From the NCBI RefSeq assembly GCF_013372625.1, contig NZ_JABXFD010000355.1, forward strand, positions 1 through 63,957: DNA of 63,957 bases, in the 5' to 3' direction. Made by a program: the position numbers and the translations under genes. Shown one piece after another: positions 8,157 through 17,800 of the stretch. A model generated the notes under the pieces. That model was not told the DNA's origin. It saw only the letters and a program-made list of their open reading frames with translations, and did no database searches. The stretch's first letter is position 1; every line of letters begins with the position of its first letter. The DNA comes from Actinomadura sp. BRA 177 (GTDB lineage: Bacteria > Actinomycetota > Actinomycetes > Streptosporangiales > Streptosporangiaceae).

Positions 8157-9121
8157 GGCGCGCCACCCCCTCCGGCGTCCATCGTGTGCCGGCCGCGCAG
8201 CGGGGGCTCCTTGTTCTGCCAGCCGGCGACGGTGCTCGGCACCTCGCCGGGCACGCCCGGTTCGGCGGCCCGGCGCGGCTCGCTGAGGAACCGTCCCGGC
8301 AGCTCGTACCGCGACAGACGCCGCAGCCACAGGAACGCGGCCCCGTACAGGGCGACGACGATGCACAGGACGAGCTGCCCGAGGAAGTCGTCGTACGGCT
8401 CGACGTAGGAGTGGTTGAAGACCGCGAGCGCGAGGGCCGTCCCGACGGACACGGCGACGACGATGCGGACGCTGCGCCGGGTCGCGCGCCGGTCGGCCTC
8501 GACGCGGCGGCGCATGTCCAGCTCGGCGCGGGCGGACGTGGCGAGCGCGCTCAGCATGTCGCGCAGGCCGGGCCCGCGCAGCTTGGCGTTCAGGATCAGC
8601 GCGGCGATCACCAGGTCGGCGGACGGGTCGTCGATGTCGTCGGCGAAGCGGCGCAGCGCCTCCGGCATCGGGACGCGGGTGTGCAGCCGGTCGACGAGGT
8701 TGCGGAGCGGCTGCTGGGGCGCGGGCGCGGCGGCGCGCTGCGAGGCGGGAATCGCCTGTTCGAGGCCGACGGCGCCGGCGATCGTGTCGCGGAGCGACTC
8801 CGTCCAGCCGGCGAGGCCCTCCAGCCGTGCCATGCCCTTGCGCTCCTCGGCGGCGCCGCCCGCCAGGCCGTTCCAGGCGAGGACGAGCGCGCCCGTGCCG
8901 GCGGCGGCGATCGGCCACCGCGTCACGATCAGCACGACGAAGCCGACGATGACGGCCATGGCGGTGCGGGTGGTGAGGGTGCGGATCAGGTCCTCGCGGC
9001 TGCGTCCACGGGCGGGTTTCGTGCGGGCGGGCAGCCCGCGCAGCGCGACGACCAGCAGCAGGAGCCCGCCGCCGACCAGGGCGCCCGCGACGATCGCGAG
9101 GAGGACGTCCGGCGTGTACAT
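8153..9121 (-). CDS. tadB: TadB-like type II secretion F-domain protein
   Basis: A 322-residue membrane protein with an N-terminal membrane segment, two further hydrophobic helices near 55-95, a cytoplasmic T2SSF-like domain (…LVDRLHTRVPMPEALRRFADDIDD…) and C-terminal membrane helices around 250-290. It is the second platform protein of the Tad pilus machine. The ATG at 9121 overlaps the TadA stop by one base (TGATG); a GTG immediately upstream is also possible. Confidence 0.85.
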   Translation of the reverse strand: MYTPDVLLAIVAGALVGGGLLLLVVALRGLPARTKPARGRSREDLIRTLTTRTAMAVIVGFVVLIVTRWPIAAAGTGALVLAWNGLAGGAAEERKGMARLEGLAGWTESLRDTIAGAVGLEQAIPASQRAAAPAPQQPLRNLVDRLHTRVPMPEALRRFADDIDDPSADLVIAALILNAKLRGPGLRDMLSALATSARAELDMRRRVEADRRATRRSVRIVVAVSVGTALALAVFNHSYVEPYDDFLGQLVLCIVVALYGAAFLWLRRLSRYELPGRFLSEPRRAAEPGVPGEVPSTVAGWQNKEPPLRGRHTMDAGGGGAP

Positions 9122-10422
9122 CACCAACCACCCCCGGCCGACGGGTCGTAGCCGTACTCGGCCAGCTCGGCGACGCAGGAGATGGGCGCGGACGGGACCG
9201 CGTACCCGCCCGTCCCGAGCGCGAACACCTCCGACGACAGGACCCGCCCGTCCACGCCGGTGACCTCCCGGACGCTGGACACGAACCGCCGCAGCCGCCC
9301 ACCCGCCGCGTAGTCGTTGCGCTTCTCGATGAACACGACGAAGTCGATCGCGCCCGCGATCAGCATGTGCGTCGCCTCGACCGGCAGCCGCTCCTCCGAC
9401 TGGATCGCGTACGTGGCGACGCGGTTGAAGACCTCCACCGACGAGTTCGCGTGGATCGTGGACAGCGACCCGTCGTTGCCCTGCGTCATCGCGTTCAGCA
9501 TCGTGACGATCTCGTCGCCGAGCACCTCGCCGACGATCACGCGGGACGGGTTCATGCGCAGCGACCGGCGGACCAGCTCCGCCATCGAGATCGCGCCCTG
9601 CCCCTCGGAGTTCGGCAGCCGCTGCTCGAACGCGACGCAGTTCGGATGCAGCTCCGGGAAGGCGTCCAGGCCGAGTTCCATGGCGCGCTCGACGGTGATG
9701 AGCCGCTCGGTCGGCGGGATCTCGTTGGCGACCGCGCGCAGCAGCGTCGTCTTCCCCGCGTTCGTCGCGCCCGCGATCATGATGTTCTTGCGGGCGAGGA
9801 CGGCGGCGCGGAAGAACTGCCCGATCTCCTGCGTGAACGTCCCGTTGCCGACCAGGTCGGCGAGGAACACCTTGCCGAGGCGGGCGCGGCGGATCGACAG
9901 CGCGGGGCGGACGGTCACGTCCATCACGGCGGACAGCCGCGAGCCGTCCGGGAGGCGCAGGTCGAGCTGCGGGTTCGCGGTGTCGAACGGGCGCGACGAC
10001 AGCCCGCTGTAGGCGGCGAGGATCTGGATCAGCTCGACCAGTTCCTCGTCGCTCTCGGCGACCGGCTCGCCCATCACCTCGCGTCCGTCGGCGTAGCCGA
10101 TGAACACGCGGTCGCAGCCGTTGATGTCGATGTTCTCGATCTCGGGGTCTTCGAGGAGCGGCTGGAGGCGGCCGACGCCGAACAGCGCGGCGTGCACGCC
10201 GGCGGCGAGCGCCTCCTCCTCCTCGGCGTTCGGCGGGCGGCGCCCGGAGGTGATCTCGCCGCGCGCGAACTCCTCCAGCACCTGGCCGATGAGGGCGCGG
10301 GCGAACTGCCGCTCGTCCTCCCCGGACATCGGCGGCAGCCCGTTCGCCGCGTCCAGCCGGCGCTGCTGCGCCAGCCGGTCGCCGACCTCCTGGCGGAGGC
10401 GTTTGACCAGCCCGTGGTCCAT
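9121..10422 (-). CDS. tadA: TadA/CpaF-family pilus assembly ATPase
   Basis: A 433-residue secretion ATPase of the VirB11/CpaF family. The Walker A motif GATNAGKTTLLRA lies near residues 218-230, with an Asp/His-box region (SRVIVGEVLGDEI) about 80 residues later. The N-terminal domain (…NIDINGCDRVFIGYADGRE…) is typical of TadA. It would hydrolyse ATP at the cytoplasmic face to power Flp pilus extension. The ATG at 10422 directly follows the stop of the CpaE-like gene. Function firm by family and context. Confidence 0.92.
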   Translation of the reverse strand: MDHGLVKRLRQEVGDRLAQQRRLDAANGLPPMSGEDERQFARALIGQVLEEFARGEITSGRRPPNAEEEEALAAGVHAALFGVGRLQPLLEDPEIENIDINGCDRVFIGYADGREVMGEPVAESDEELVELIQILAAYSGLSSRPFDTANPQLDLRLPDGSRLSAVMDVTVRPALSIRRARLGKVFLADLVGNGTFTQEIGQFFRAAVLARKNIMIAGATNAGKTTLLRAVANEIPPTERLITVERAMELGLDAFPELHPNCVAFEQRLPNSEGQGAISMAELVRRSLRMNPSRVIVGEVLGDEIVTMLNAMTQGNDGSLSTIHANSSVEVFNRVATYAIQSEERLPVEATHMLIAGAIDFVVFIEKRNDYAAGGRLRRFVSSVREVTGVDGRVLSSEVFALGTGGYAVPSAPISCVAELAEYGYDPSAGGGW

Positions 10423-11328
10423 CTACAGCCTCCCCTCCTGCGGAACGGCGACCGGAACCTGCGGCGCACCAGGCGGGGGCCCCGTGGTGGGCGTCTCCGT
10501 GGTGGGCGCCTCCGTGGCGAGGCGTCCGACCAGGTCGGCGGCGACCTCGCGGGCCGAGCGGATCAGCAGCGACCGGTCCAGCCGTCCGCCCCATTGGCCG
10601 GACAGCAGGTCGGCGCCCTTCGGATCGAGCGCCAGCCCGCCGAGGACGGTCACGCCGGGCGGCGGCGGGCCCTGCGCCGGATCGGGCGCCGCCTGGCCCC
10701 GGTTCCGCGCGCCCGCGATGATCCGGTCGACCTCGGCGACCGAGCCGCGGAAGTCGCGCGGGTCGGCGAGCACGAGCACCCCGACCGGCGGGCCGCCGCG
10801 CAGCTCCTCGGTCAGCACGGCGACGCGTTCACGCAGGTGGGCGACCTGTTCGAGGGTGGCGCGGGTGAGCAGAACGACCATGTCGGCCTCCCGCATCAGC
10901 TCGGTCAGCGGGGTGCCGGCGCCGAGCCGTCCGCAGTCGGCGAGGACGTCCACCGGGGCGAGGCCGGCGAACGCGCGGCCGAGCGGCCCCCACAGCCACG
11001 TCATCGCCTGCGCCTGCTCGGCGTTGGTGAGCCCGACGAGCACGTCGAGGCCGCCGACGAGCCGCTGGCAGTGCTCGGCGACCTGGTCGGGGCGCAGGCC
11101 GCGGCGGGCCGTCGCGGCGAGGCTGAGCAGCCCGCGGGACGGGTTGAGCATGCCGCCGTCCCCGTCGCCGCCGTCCGGCGAGGCGGCGGGCAGCCGGTAC
11201 ACGAGGTCGCCGCCCGCCTGGTCGCACTCCGCGACCAGCACGGGACGCGGCCATACGGCGCCGAGCGCGACCGCCGCGGTCGTGACGCCCGGCGCCCCCT
11301 TGTCGGCCGCGAGCGCGATGAGTGCCAC
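10423..11328 (-). CDS. CpaE/TadZ-like MinD-type ATPase
   Basis: A 301-residue protein starting at GTG. The N-terminus ALIALAADKGAPGVTTAAVAL resembles the P-loop of ParA/MinD proteins but reads KGAPGVTT, a deviant Walker A that keeps the signature lysine. Later acidic and hydrophobic motifs (VDVLADCGRLG; MVVLLTRATLEQVAHL) match the MinD fold. In Tad loci such proteins (CpaE/TadZ) localise the pilus machinery at the membrane. It lies between the SAF-domain gene and tadA with 2-bp and zero gaps. Confidence 0.8.
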   Translation of the reverse strand: MALIALAADKGAPGVTTAAVALGAVWPRPVLVAECDQAGGDLVYRLPAASPDGGDGDGGMLNPSRGLLSLAATARRGLRPDQVAEHCQRLVGGLDVLVGLTNAEQAQAMTWLWGPLGRAFAGLAPVDVLADCGRLGAGTPLTELMREADMVVLLTRATLEQVAHLRERVAVLTEELRGGPPVGVLVLADPRDFRGSVAEVDRIIAGARNRGQAAPDPAQGPPPPGVTVLGGLALDPKGADLLSGQWGGRLDRSLLIRSAREVAADLVGRLATEAPTTETPTTGPPPGAPQVPVAVPQEGRL

Positions 11329-11330
11329 CG

Positions 11331-12164
11331 TCAGTTACCGCCCGTGCCTTGACCCTGCCCGCCGTTCTGGTTGGGCGTGCCGCCGGGAACGGGCTGGACG
11401 CCGTTGCCCGGCTTTTCGGGCGGCGCCGCCATCTTCGTCCCGGGCGGTATCAGCGCGAGCGCGACCGCTCCGGCGGAGGCCGCCTGCGTCACCTGCGCCG
11501 CGTCCGCCGGGAGAACGGCGACGTCCACGCTGGTCTGGTCGGAGCGCAGCCGGGTCGGGCCGCCGTCGTCCGCGGCGCCGATGCCGACCACGACGGCGTC
11601 CTGGGCGAGGACGGTCCCGGCGCGCGGACCGCCGTTCTGCCCGCCGCCGACCGCGTACAGCGTGACGTGGCTGCTCTGGATCACCTTGTCGGACGGCATC
11701 TGGCCCGCCTTGAGCGCGAGCCCGACGATCACGCGCCCGTTCTCCGGCGCGGTCTGCGGGCTGATCATGCCGTTGGTCAGCAGCGCGCCCTTCACCAGCG
11801 GGACGGCCGCGATGTGCCGCGTCACCTTCTCCCGCTCCGACCAGTTCAGGTACAGGATCCCGGTATCGCCGATCTGTACCTCTTCCAGGGCGCTCGCCGG
11901 GATCTGCTGCCCGGCCGCGACCGGCTGCGCGACGCGGATCGCCGACACCCGCTCGCCGCTCGCCATCACGAGGTAGGCGCTGGCGAGGGCGCCGCCGAGG
12001 ATCAGCAGCACGGCGAGCGCCGCCAGCGCCGGCTTGCGCTCGCGCGGCGAACTGGGAAGCCGCTGCCCTCCCGAGGTGCCGAGCCCCGACCGGCCGAGTC
12101 CCGCCGTCCCACCGGACGGGCCCGCCGCGCCACCGCCGGAGACGGTCGACTGGTTGGCCTTCAT
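11331..12164 (-). CDS. SAF-domain (CpaB/RcpC-like) Tad protein
   Basis: About 277 residues from the ATG at 12164; a GTG at 12176 and an ATG at 12239 are alternative starts. A Ser/Gly/Pro-rich cytoplasmic lead of ~45 residues precedes one membrane helix (ALAALAVLLILGGALASAYLV). A SAF domain follows (VAAGQQIPASALEEVQIGD…), related to the CpaB/RcpC periplasmic component of Tad systems and to FlgA. With no outer membrane it may instead bind the thick cell wall. First gene of the Tad operon; the upstream gap (12240-12403) should hold the operon promoter, but I cannot point to a clear -35/-10 pair. Confidence 0.8.
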   Translation of the reverse strand: MKANQSTVSGGGAAGPSGGTAGLGRSGLGTSGGQRLPSSPRERKPALAALAVLLILGGALASAYLVMASGERVSAIRVAQPVAAGQQIPASALEEVQIGDTGILYLNWSEREKVTRHIAAVPLVKGALLTNGMISPQTAPENGRVIVGLALKAGQMPSDKVIQSSHVTLYAVGGGQNGGPRAGTVLAQDAVVVGIGAADDGGPTRLRSDQTSVDVAVLPADAAQVTQAASAGAVALALIPPGTKMAAPPEKPGNGVQPVPGGTPNQNGGQGQGTGGN

Positions 12165-12403
12165 CGCGCTGCCCACGCGCTCCTTCCCGCCCTCCCGCGG
12201 ACCCCGTCCTGCGGGATTCCGCGACACCGAGCGATCCATGCTTGCGGGGGCGGCAAGGTCACGTCAATGGATTCGGTCGAGTCAAGCCGTTCCGTATCCG
12301 GGCATACCGCGGTGACCTGCGAATTCGTTGATCACAATGCTACTTACCACCAGTCACATCCGTCACTGACCACATGCTGGACACCTCCGGGGCGCCCCCG
12401 GCG

Positions 12404-13105
12404 TCACGCTTTCAGGCCGACGAGACGTCCGAGCAAGGTCATCGAGTGGTCGAAGTACGCGGCCCGGTCCTCGATCACGTTGTTGAATTGCCCGAACAAT
12501 TCGAAGCTGACCGTTCCGTACAAACCGGCCCACGCGGTGAAGGCCCGCGCGATCACGTCGTCGGGGACGTCCATGGGCAGCATGGTGCGCGCGCGGGCGA
12601 AGTCCTCCGCGAGTGAAGGCGGTACGGGAGGGCGCGGACCTGCGGGTTCGAGCGCGCCGGCGGCGTGGGCCGCGGTGATGATCCGCGCGAGGACGACCGT
12701 GTCGCGCATGGCCGCGGGGACGGTGTCCTGCGGCGCCTTGTAGCCGGGGACGGGCGACCCGTACAGCAGGGCGTACTCGTGCGGATGCGCCAGCGCCCAC
12801 GCGCGGACGGCCCGGCACACGGCGAGCCACCGTCCGGCGAAGTCGCCCTCCCCGGCCTTGGCGTCGGCTCGCTCGACGGCCTCCCCCACGGCGTTGTAGC
12901 CGTCGATGATCAGCGCGGTCAGCAGGTCGTCGCGACTCGGGAAGTACCGGTAGATCGCCGACGACACCATGCCCATCTCGCGGGCGACCGCGCGCAGCGA
13001 CAGCCCCGCCGCGCCCGCCGTCGCCAGCTGTCGCCGCGCGATCTCGGTGATCTCCCGGATCAGCTCCGCCCGAACCCGTTCCCGTGCCGTACGACCTGCG
13101 CTCAT
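12404..13105 (-). CDS. TetR-family repressor (WHG-type C-terminal domain)
   Basis: A 233-residue regulator with an N-terminal TetR helix-turn-helix (…LSLRAVAREMGMVSSAIYRYFPSRDDLLTALI…, about 35-70) and a C-terminal domain with the DFARARTMLPMDVPDDVI and AWAGLYGTVSFELFGQF segments seen in TetR_C_13/WHG-type regulators. It is divergent from the SRPBCC gene at 13218, and two near-identical dyads (GAGAGCANTGCTCT) lie between them. It probably represses the SRPBCC gene and perhaps itself. The inducer is unknown. Confidence 0.85.
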   Translation of the reverse strand: MSAGRTARERVRAELIREITEIARRQLATAGAAGLSLRAVAREMGMVSSAIYRYFPSRDDLLTALIIDGYNAVGEAVERADAKAGEGDFAGRWLAVCRAVRAWALAHPHEYALLYGSPVPGYKAPQDTVPAAMRDTVVLARIITAAHAAGALEPAGPRPPVPPSLAEDFARARTMLPMDVPDDVIARAFTAWAGLYGTVSFELFGQFNNVIEDRAAYFDHSMTLLGRLVGLKA

Positions 13106-13137
13106 GGTCCGAGGTTAGCAGAGCATCGACCCGAACC

Positions 13138-13186
13138 GAGAGCACTGCTCTTGACATCGCCGCTCTCTGGAGAGAGCATTGCTCTC
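13138..13186. promoter_or_regulatory. Paired TetR operator with -35 element
   Basis: Two dyads, GAGAGCACTGCTCTT at 13138-13152 and the perfect GAGAGCATTGCTCTC at 13172-13186, start 34 bp apart. A TTGACA -35 hexamer (13151-13156) overlaps the edge of the first, and the second covers the expected -10 region of the SRPBCC promoter. The layout fits repression by the divergent TetR protein. Seen directly in the sequence; the regulator assignment is inference. Confidence 0.75.
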
Positions 13187-13217
13187 GTTGCGGAGCACTG
13201 AACCAGAGGAGACGGTC

Positions 13218-13691
13218 ATGCCGAGCCTGGCGACCCTGCACGACGAGTACGCACTGCGCGGCCGGATCGACGAGGCCGCGCCGGTCACCAACACGTCCAG
13301 CGTCCTGATCGACGCGTCACCGGACCGGGTCTGGGACGTCCTCGCCGGCCTGCGCGGCTGGGAGACGTGGGCGCCCGGCTTCAAGCTCCGCGCTCTGGAC
13401 GCCGTGGAACCGGGCCGGGAGTTCCGCTGGACCCAGAACGGCACCCCGCTCCGCTCCCGCTTCGCCGTGGTCGACCCGGGCCGCGAACTGAGCTGGACGG
13501 GCAGCATGCTCGGCCTTTACCGAGCCGTGGACCGCATGGTCCTGACCCCGGAGAACGGACGCACCCGCGTCACCCTCCAGGAATCCCTGGACGGCCCCCT
13601 CGTCCGCCTCATCTACGGCCAGGACAAACTCCGCGCCGGCCACGAAACCCGCCTGGCCGCCCTGAAAGCCCACATCGAAGCCCGCGCCTGA
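13218..13691 (+). CDS. SRPBCC (START/polyketide cyclase-like) protein
   Basis: A 157-residue protein with the SRPBCC signature near the start (NTSSVLIDASPDRVWDVLAGLRGWETWAPGF, shortened here) and alternating strands ending in a long C-terminal helix. The family binds hydrophobic ligands in a helix-grip cavity; the ligand cannot be read from sequence. The ATG at 13218 has a GAGGAGA ribosome site 5 bp upstream. It is the direct target of the operator pair facing the TetR gene. Confidence 0.8.
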   Translation: MPSLATLHDEYALRGRIDEAAPVTNTSSVLIDASPDRVWDVLAGLRGWETWAPGFKLRALDAVEPGREFRWTQNGTPLRSRFAVVDPGRELSWTGSMLGLYRAVDRMVLTPENGRTRVTLQESLDGPLVRLIYGQDKLRAGHETRLAALKAHIEARA

Positions 13692-13859
13692 CGCCAGACC
13701 AGCCGTCCGGGCCGCTGCGCGGACCACGTCCGGACGATCAGCGGGGCCCCTGACCAGGGTCGGCCGTTCGGCCGGGGACATCAGCCGGCTGGTGAAGCCG
13801 GTCGAGCACGAGTGACAGCACGCACGAAGCAGCTAGAACCAGCAAAAGGAGACAGAACC

Positions 13860-14801
13860 ATGGGTAAGCACGTGATCGTTGGGGCGGGGCAGGTCGGGGT
13901 GCACCTGGCCGAGCGGCTCGTCCAGCGGGGGCATGACGTCGTCGTCGTGACGCGGTCCGGGTCGGGGCCCGAGGGGGTTGAGCGGGTCGCGGCCGATGTC
14001 GCGGACCGGGCGCGGCTGACCGAGGTCACCAAGGGGGCCGACGCGCTCTACAACTGCGTCAACCCGCGCTACCACTGGTGGGTGCAGGACTGGCCGCCGA
14101 TGGCGGCGTCCTTCCTCGGGGCCGCCGAGGACACCGGGGCCGTGCTCGTGACGCTGAGCAACCTCTATGTGTACGGGCCGGTGGACGGGCCGATGACCGA
14201 GGACCTGCCGCTCGCCGCGACCGGCATCAAGGGACGGGTGCGGGCGAAGATGTGGGACGACGCGTTCGCCGCGCACGAGGCGGGCCGCATCCGGATGACC
14301 GAGCTGCGCCCGTCCGACTACTACGGGCCGCGCAGCACCGACCAGGCGTACATCGGCGAGACGCGGTTCGTGAAGCCGCTGCTGGCGGGGAAGCGGGTGA
14401 CCTACCTCAGCGACCCGTCCGTCCCGCACGCGTGGACGTACCTGCCGGACGTCGCCGAGGCCCTCGCCATCGCGGGGACGGACGAGCGGGCGTGGGGCCG
14501 GCCGTGGCACGTCCCGACGGGCCCGGCGGTGTCGACGACCGAGGTCGCGGAGCGGCTGTGCGCGATCGCCGGCGCGCCGGCGCCGCGGCTCTCCGAGCTG
14601 CCGCGCTTCGCGTTCCGCGCGCTCGGGCTGTTCTCGCCGATGATGAAGGAGCTGCGGGAGACCCGCTACCAGTTCGACAAGCCGTACATTCTGGACTCTT
14701 CCGCGTTTCAGGCGACGTTCGGGATGGCTCCGACACCGCTCGACGACGCCCTCGAAACGATCGTCGCCGCCTACCGGAAGTCCGCGGCGGTAGGTAATTA
14801 A
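13860..14801 (+). CDS. NAD-dependent epimerase/dehydratase-like protein
   Basis: A 313-residue Rossmann protein with GAGQVGVHLAERL near residue 7, followed by sugar-epimerase-like features (…LVTLSNLYVYGPVDG…; PSDYYGPRSTDQAYIG). The usual YxxxK catalytic pair of extended SDRs is not clear: the Tyr in NLYVYG has no obvious Lys four residues on, so it may be an atypical reductase or NAD-binding protein. An AAAAGGAGA ribosome site precedes the ATG at 13860. It lies 36 bp upstream of the EccC gene on the same strand. Confidence 0.75.
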   Translation: MGKHVIVGAGQVGVHLAERLVQRGHDVVVVTRSGSGPEGVERVAADVADRARLTEVTKGADALYNCVNPRYHWWVQDWPPMAASFLGAAEDTGAVLVTLSNLYVYGPVDGPMTEDLPLAATGIKGRVRAKMWDDAFAAHEAGRIRMTELRPSDYYGPRSTDQAYIGETRFVKPLLAGKRVTYLSDPSVPHAWTYLPDVAEALAIAGTDERAWGRPWHVPTGPAVSTTEVAERLCAIAGAPAPRLSELPRFAFRALGLFSPMMKELRETRYQFDKPYILDSSAFQATFGMAPTPLDDALETIVAAYRKSAAVGN

Positions 14802-14836
14802 GCTGAGCGGGAATTCCAGAGACGTCGGAGGCTCGG

Positions 14837-17800
14837 ATGCGGATCTCGTTCACGGCGCTGACCGGCGGAGGACCTCGCGATGTCGTGATAAATGTCGATT
14901 CCGAGGTCACCGTGGGCGGGGTCGCGCAGTCGCTCGCCGCCACCCTGGACGGCCCCGCACCGGCCCTGACCCCCCGCTTCTCCAAGGCCGCCCTCCTCGC
15001 CAAGGACGGGCCCGGCCCGCGCAAGGCCCTGTGGATGGACGGCCGGATGCTCGACCCGCAGGCCCTCGCCGTCAAGGAACTGCGGGACGGCGCCGTCGTG
15101 GCGGTCGAGCAGCGCGGCGCCGCCGCCACCGTGCTCACCGAGCCGACCGGCCTCGTCGAGGTGCGGGTCGCCGGCGGCCCGGCGGCCGGGTCGGTGCACC
15201 GGCTCGGCCTCGGGACCAGCACGATCGGGTCCGGACGGGACGTGGACGTGGTGCTCGACGACCCGTCCGTCCCGGCCCGGTCCCTGCGCCTCACGGTCGG
15301 GGGGGACGCCGTCGAGGTCGAGCCGTCCGCGATGACGATGCAGAGCTCGGCCGCGCTGGACGGCACGCCGCTGGGCGCGAAGACGATCTGGCCGGTGGGC
15401 GGCATGCTGTCGGTCGGCGGCAGCGTGCTGACGCTCGCGCCGAGCGCCGCGCCCGACACCCATCTGGGGCCGCTGCCCGAGGGCGGGCTGGCGTTCAACC
15501 GGCCGCCCCGGCTGCGTCCGGCAGACCGGGGGCGGACGCTGGACGTCCCGAAACGTCCCGAACGGAACCCGCGCGAGCGGCTGCGGCTGTTCGGCGCGCT
15601 GCTGTTCTCGGCGTTCGGGCTCGTCATGGCGTTCGCGCTCGGCCAGTGGTGGTGGGCGCTGTTCGCGCTGGCCTGGCCGGTGATGACGCTCGGCGAGTGG
15701 GTCGGCGACCGGCTGCACGGCCGCAAGTCGTACAAGAAGGCGCTGAAGGAGTACCACCACAAGTCGGGCGAATTTGACGGCGAGATGGAGCGGCTGCGGC
15801 GCGCGGACGAGGCGGAGCGGCGCGCCCTGCACCCCGATCCGGCGGAGGTGCTGCTGACCGCGACCGGCCCGCGGCGGCGGCTGTGGGAGCGGCGCCGCGA
15901 CGACGCCGACGCCCTGCACCTGCGGGTCGGCCTCGCCGACCTGCCCGCCCGCATCGAGCTGACCGGCGAGCCGGGCGAGGTGCGGGTCCCGGACGCCCGG
16001 CAGGTTCCGGTGGCGCTGCCGCTCGCCGACCTCGGCGTCATCGGGCTGACCGGTCCGCGGCACGCGTCGCGCGGGCTGGCGCGGTGGCTGGTCGCGCAGG
16101 CGGCCGTCCTGCACAGCCCCCGCGACCTGGCGATCGTCGTCCTGTCCGCCGACCAGCGGGGCGGGGTCGAGTGGAACTGGGTGCGCTGGCTGCCGCACTG
16201 CGCGCCGCGCGAAGGCGAGGACTGCGTCGCCCTCGTCGGGACGGACCCGGAGTCGGCCGCGCACCGCGTCACCGAACTCGCCATCCGGGTGACGGAACGG
16301 CGGCGTGCCGCGCAGGCGGAATCGTCGTTCTTCGGTCAGGGAGGGGCGCCGGCCGTCCCGTACAACATCCTGATCGTGCTGGACGGCGCGCGCGCGTTGC
16401 GTCGCATACCCGGCATGCCGATGCTCCTGTCGCGAGGTGCCGAGTACGGCCTCTACGCCATCTGCATCGACGACGAGGAACGTCTCCTACCGGAGGAGTG
16501 CCAGGCGGTCGCCGCGTGGGAGCCGCAATGGCCTTCCCTGATACATCTCCAGGGGCAAGGGCTCGAAGTCGTCGGTCCTGTGGTCGCCGACCAGGTTTCG
16601 GCGACCTGGTCCGATCGGGTGGCGCGCGCGCTGGCCCCCGTCCGGGACGTGTCCCGCGAGGACGCCGAAGACTCGATTCCGGCCGATGTTCGGCTTCTCG
16701 ACGTCCTCGACATGCCCGACCCCACGGCCGAGCACATCCTTCAATCATGGGACCGGACGGGTGGGCGGACCACCCGCGTCCCCATAGGGCTCGGTTCAGG
16801 GCAGCGCTACGAAATCGACCTCAGGACGGACGGCCCGCACAGCCTCATCGCAGGAACGACCGGTGCCGGCAAGTCGGAGCTGCTGCAGACGCTCATCGCG
16901 TCCCTCGCCGTGGCGAACCGTCCGGACGAGATGACGTTCGTCCTCATCGACTACAAGGGCGGCGCCGCGTTCAAGGACTGCGGCCGCCTCCCGCACACCG
17001 TCGGCATGGTCACCGACCTGGACGGCCACGCCACCGAACGCGCCCTCGAATCCCTCGCCGCCGAACTGCGCCGCCGCGAGGAGATCCTGCTCGAAGCGGG
17101 CGCCAAGGACATCGACGACTACAACGACGTCCGCCTCACCGACTCCGGACTGCCGACCATGCCGCGCCTCGTCCTCGTCATCGACGAGTTCGCCGCCATG
17201 GTGACCGAACTGCCCGACTTCGTCACCGGCCTGGTCGACATCGGACGCCGCGGCCGGTCCCTCGGCGTCCACCTGATCCTCGCGACGCAGCGTCCCGCCG
17301 GGGTCGTCACCGCCGACATCCGCGCCAACACCAACCTGCGGATCGCGCTGCGCGTCACGGACCCGGACGAATCCACCGACGTCCTCGACTCACCGGACGC
17401 CGCGCAGATCTCCAAGTCCACGCCAGGCCGCTGCTACGTCCGCTCCGGGGTGTCGTCACCGCAGGCCGTCCAGTCCGCGCGGATCGGGGGCCGCCGCCCC
17501 GGCACCGCCGCGACCACCGGCCCGATGATCCTCCCGCTCCCCTGGCAGGGCCTCGGCCACCCGCTGCCCGCGCCCCGCGAGGCCGCCGACGACACCACCC
17601 TGGCCACCGACCTGGGCGTCCTCGTCCAGGCGATCGACGAGGCCGCCCGCCGTGCCGGCATCGCCCGCCAGCCGTCCCCGTGGCTGAACCCGCTGCCCGA
17701 ACAGGTCAGGCTGGCGCCCCGCACCGCCGCCGGCGGCTCCGTCGTGGACGTCCCGCCGATCCCGTTCGGCATCACCGACCTGCCCGCCGTCCAGTCCCGC

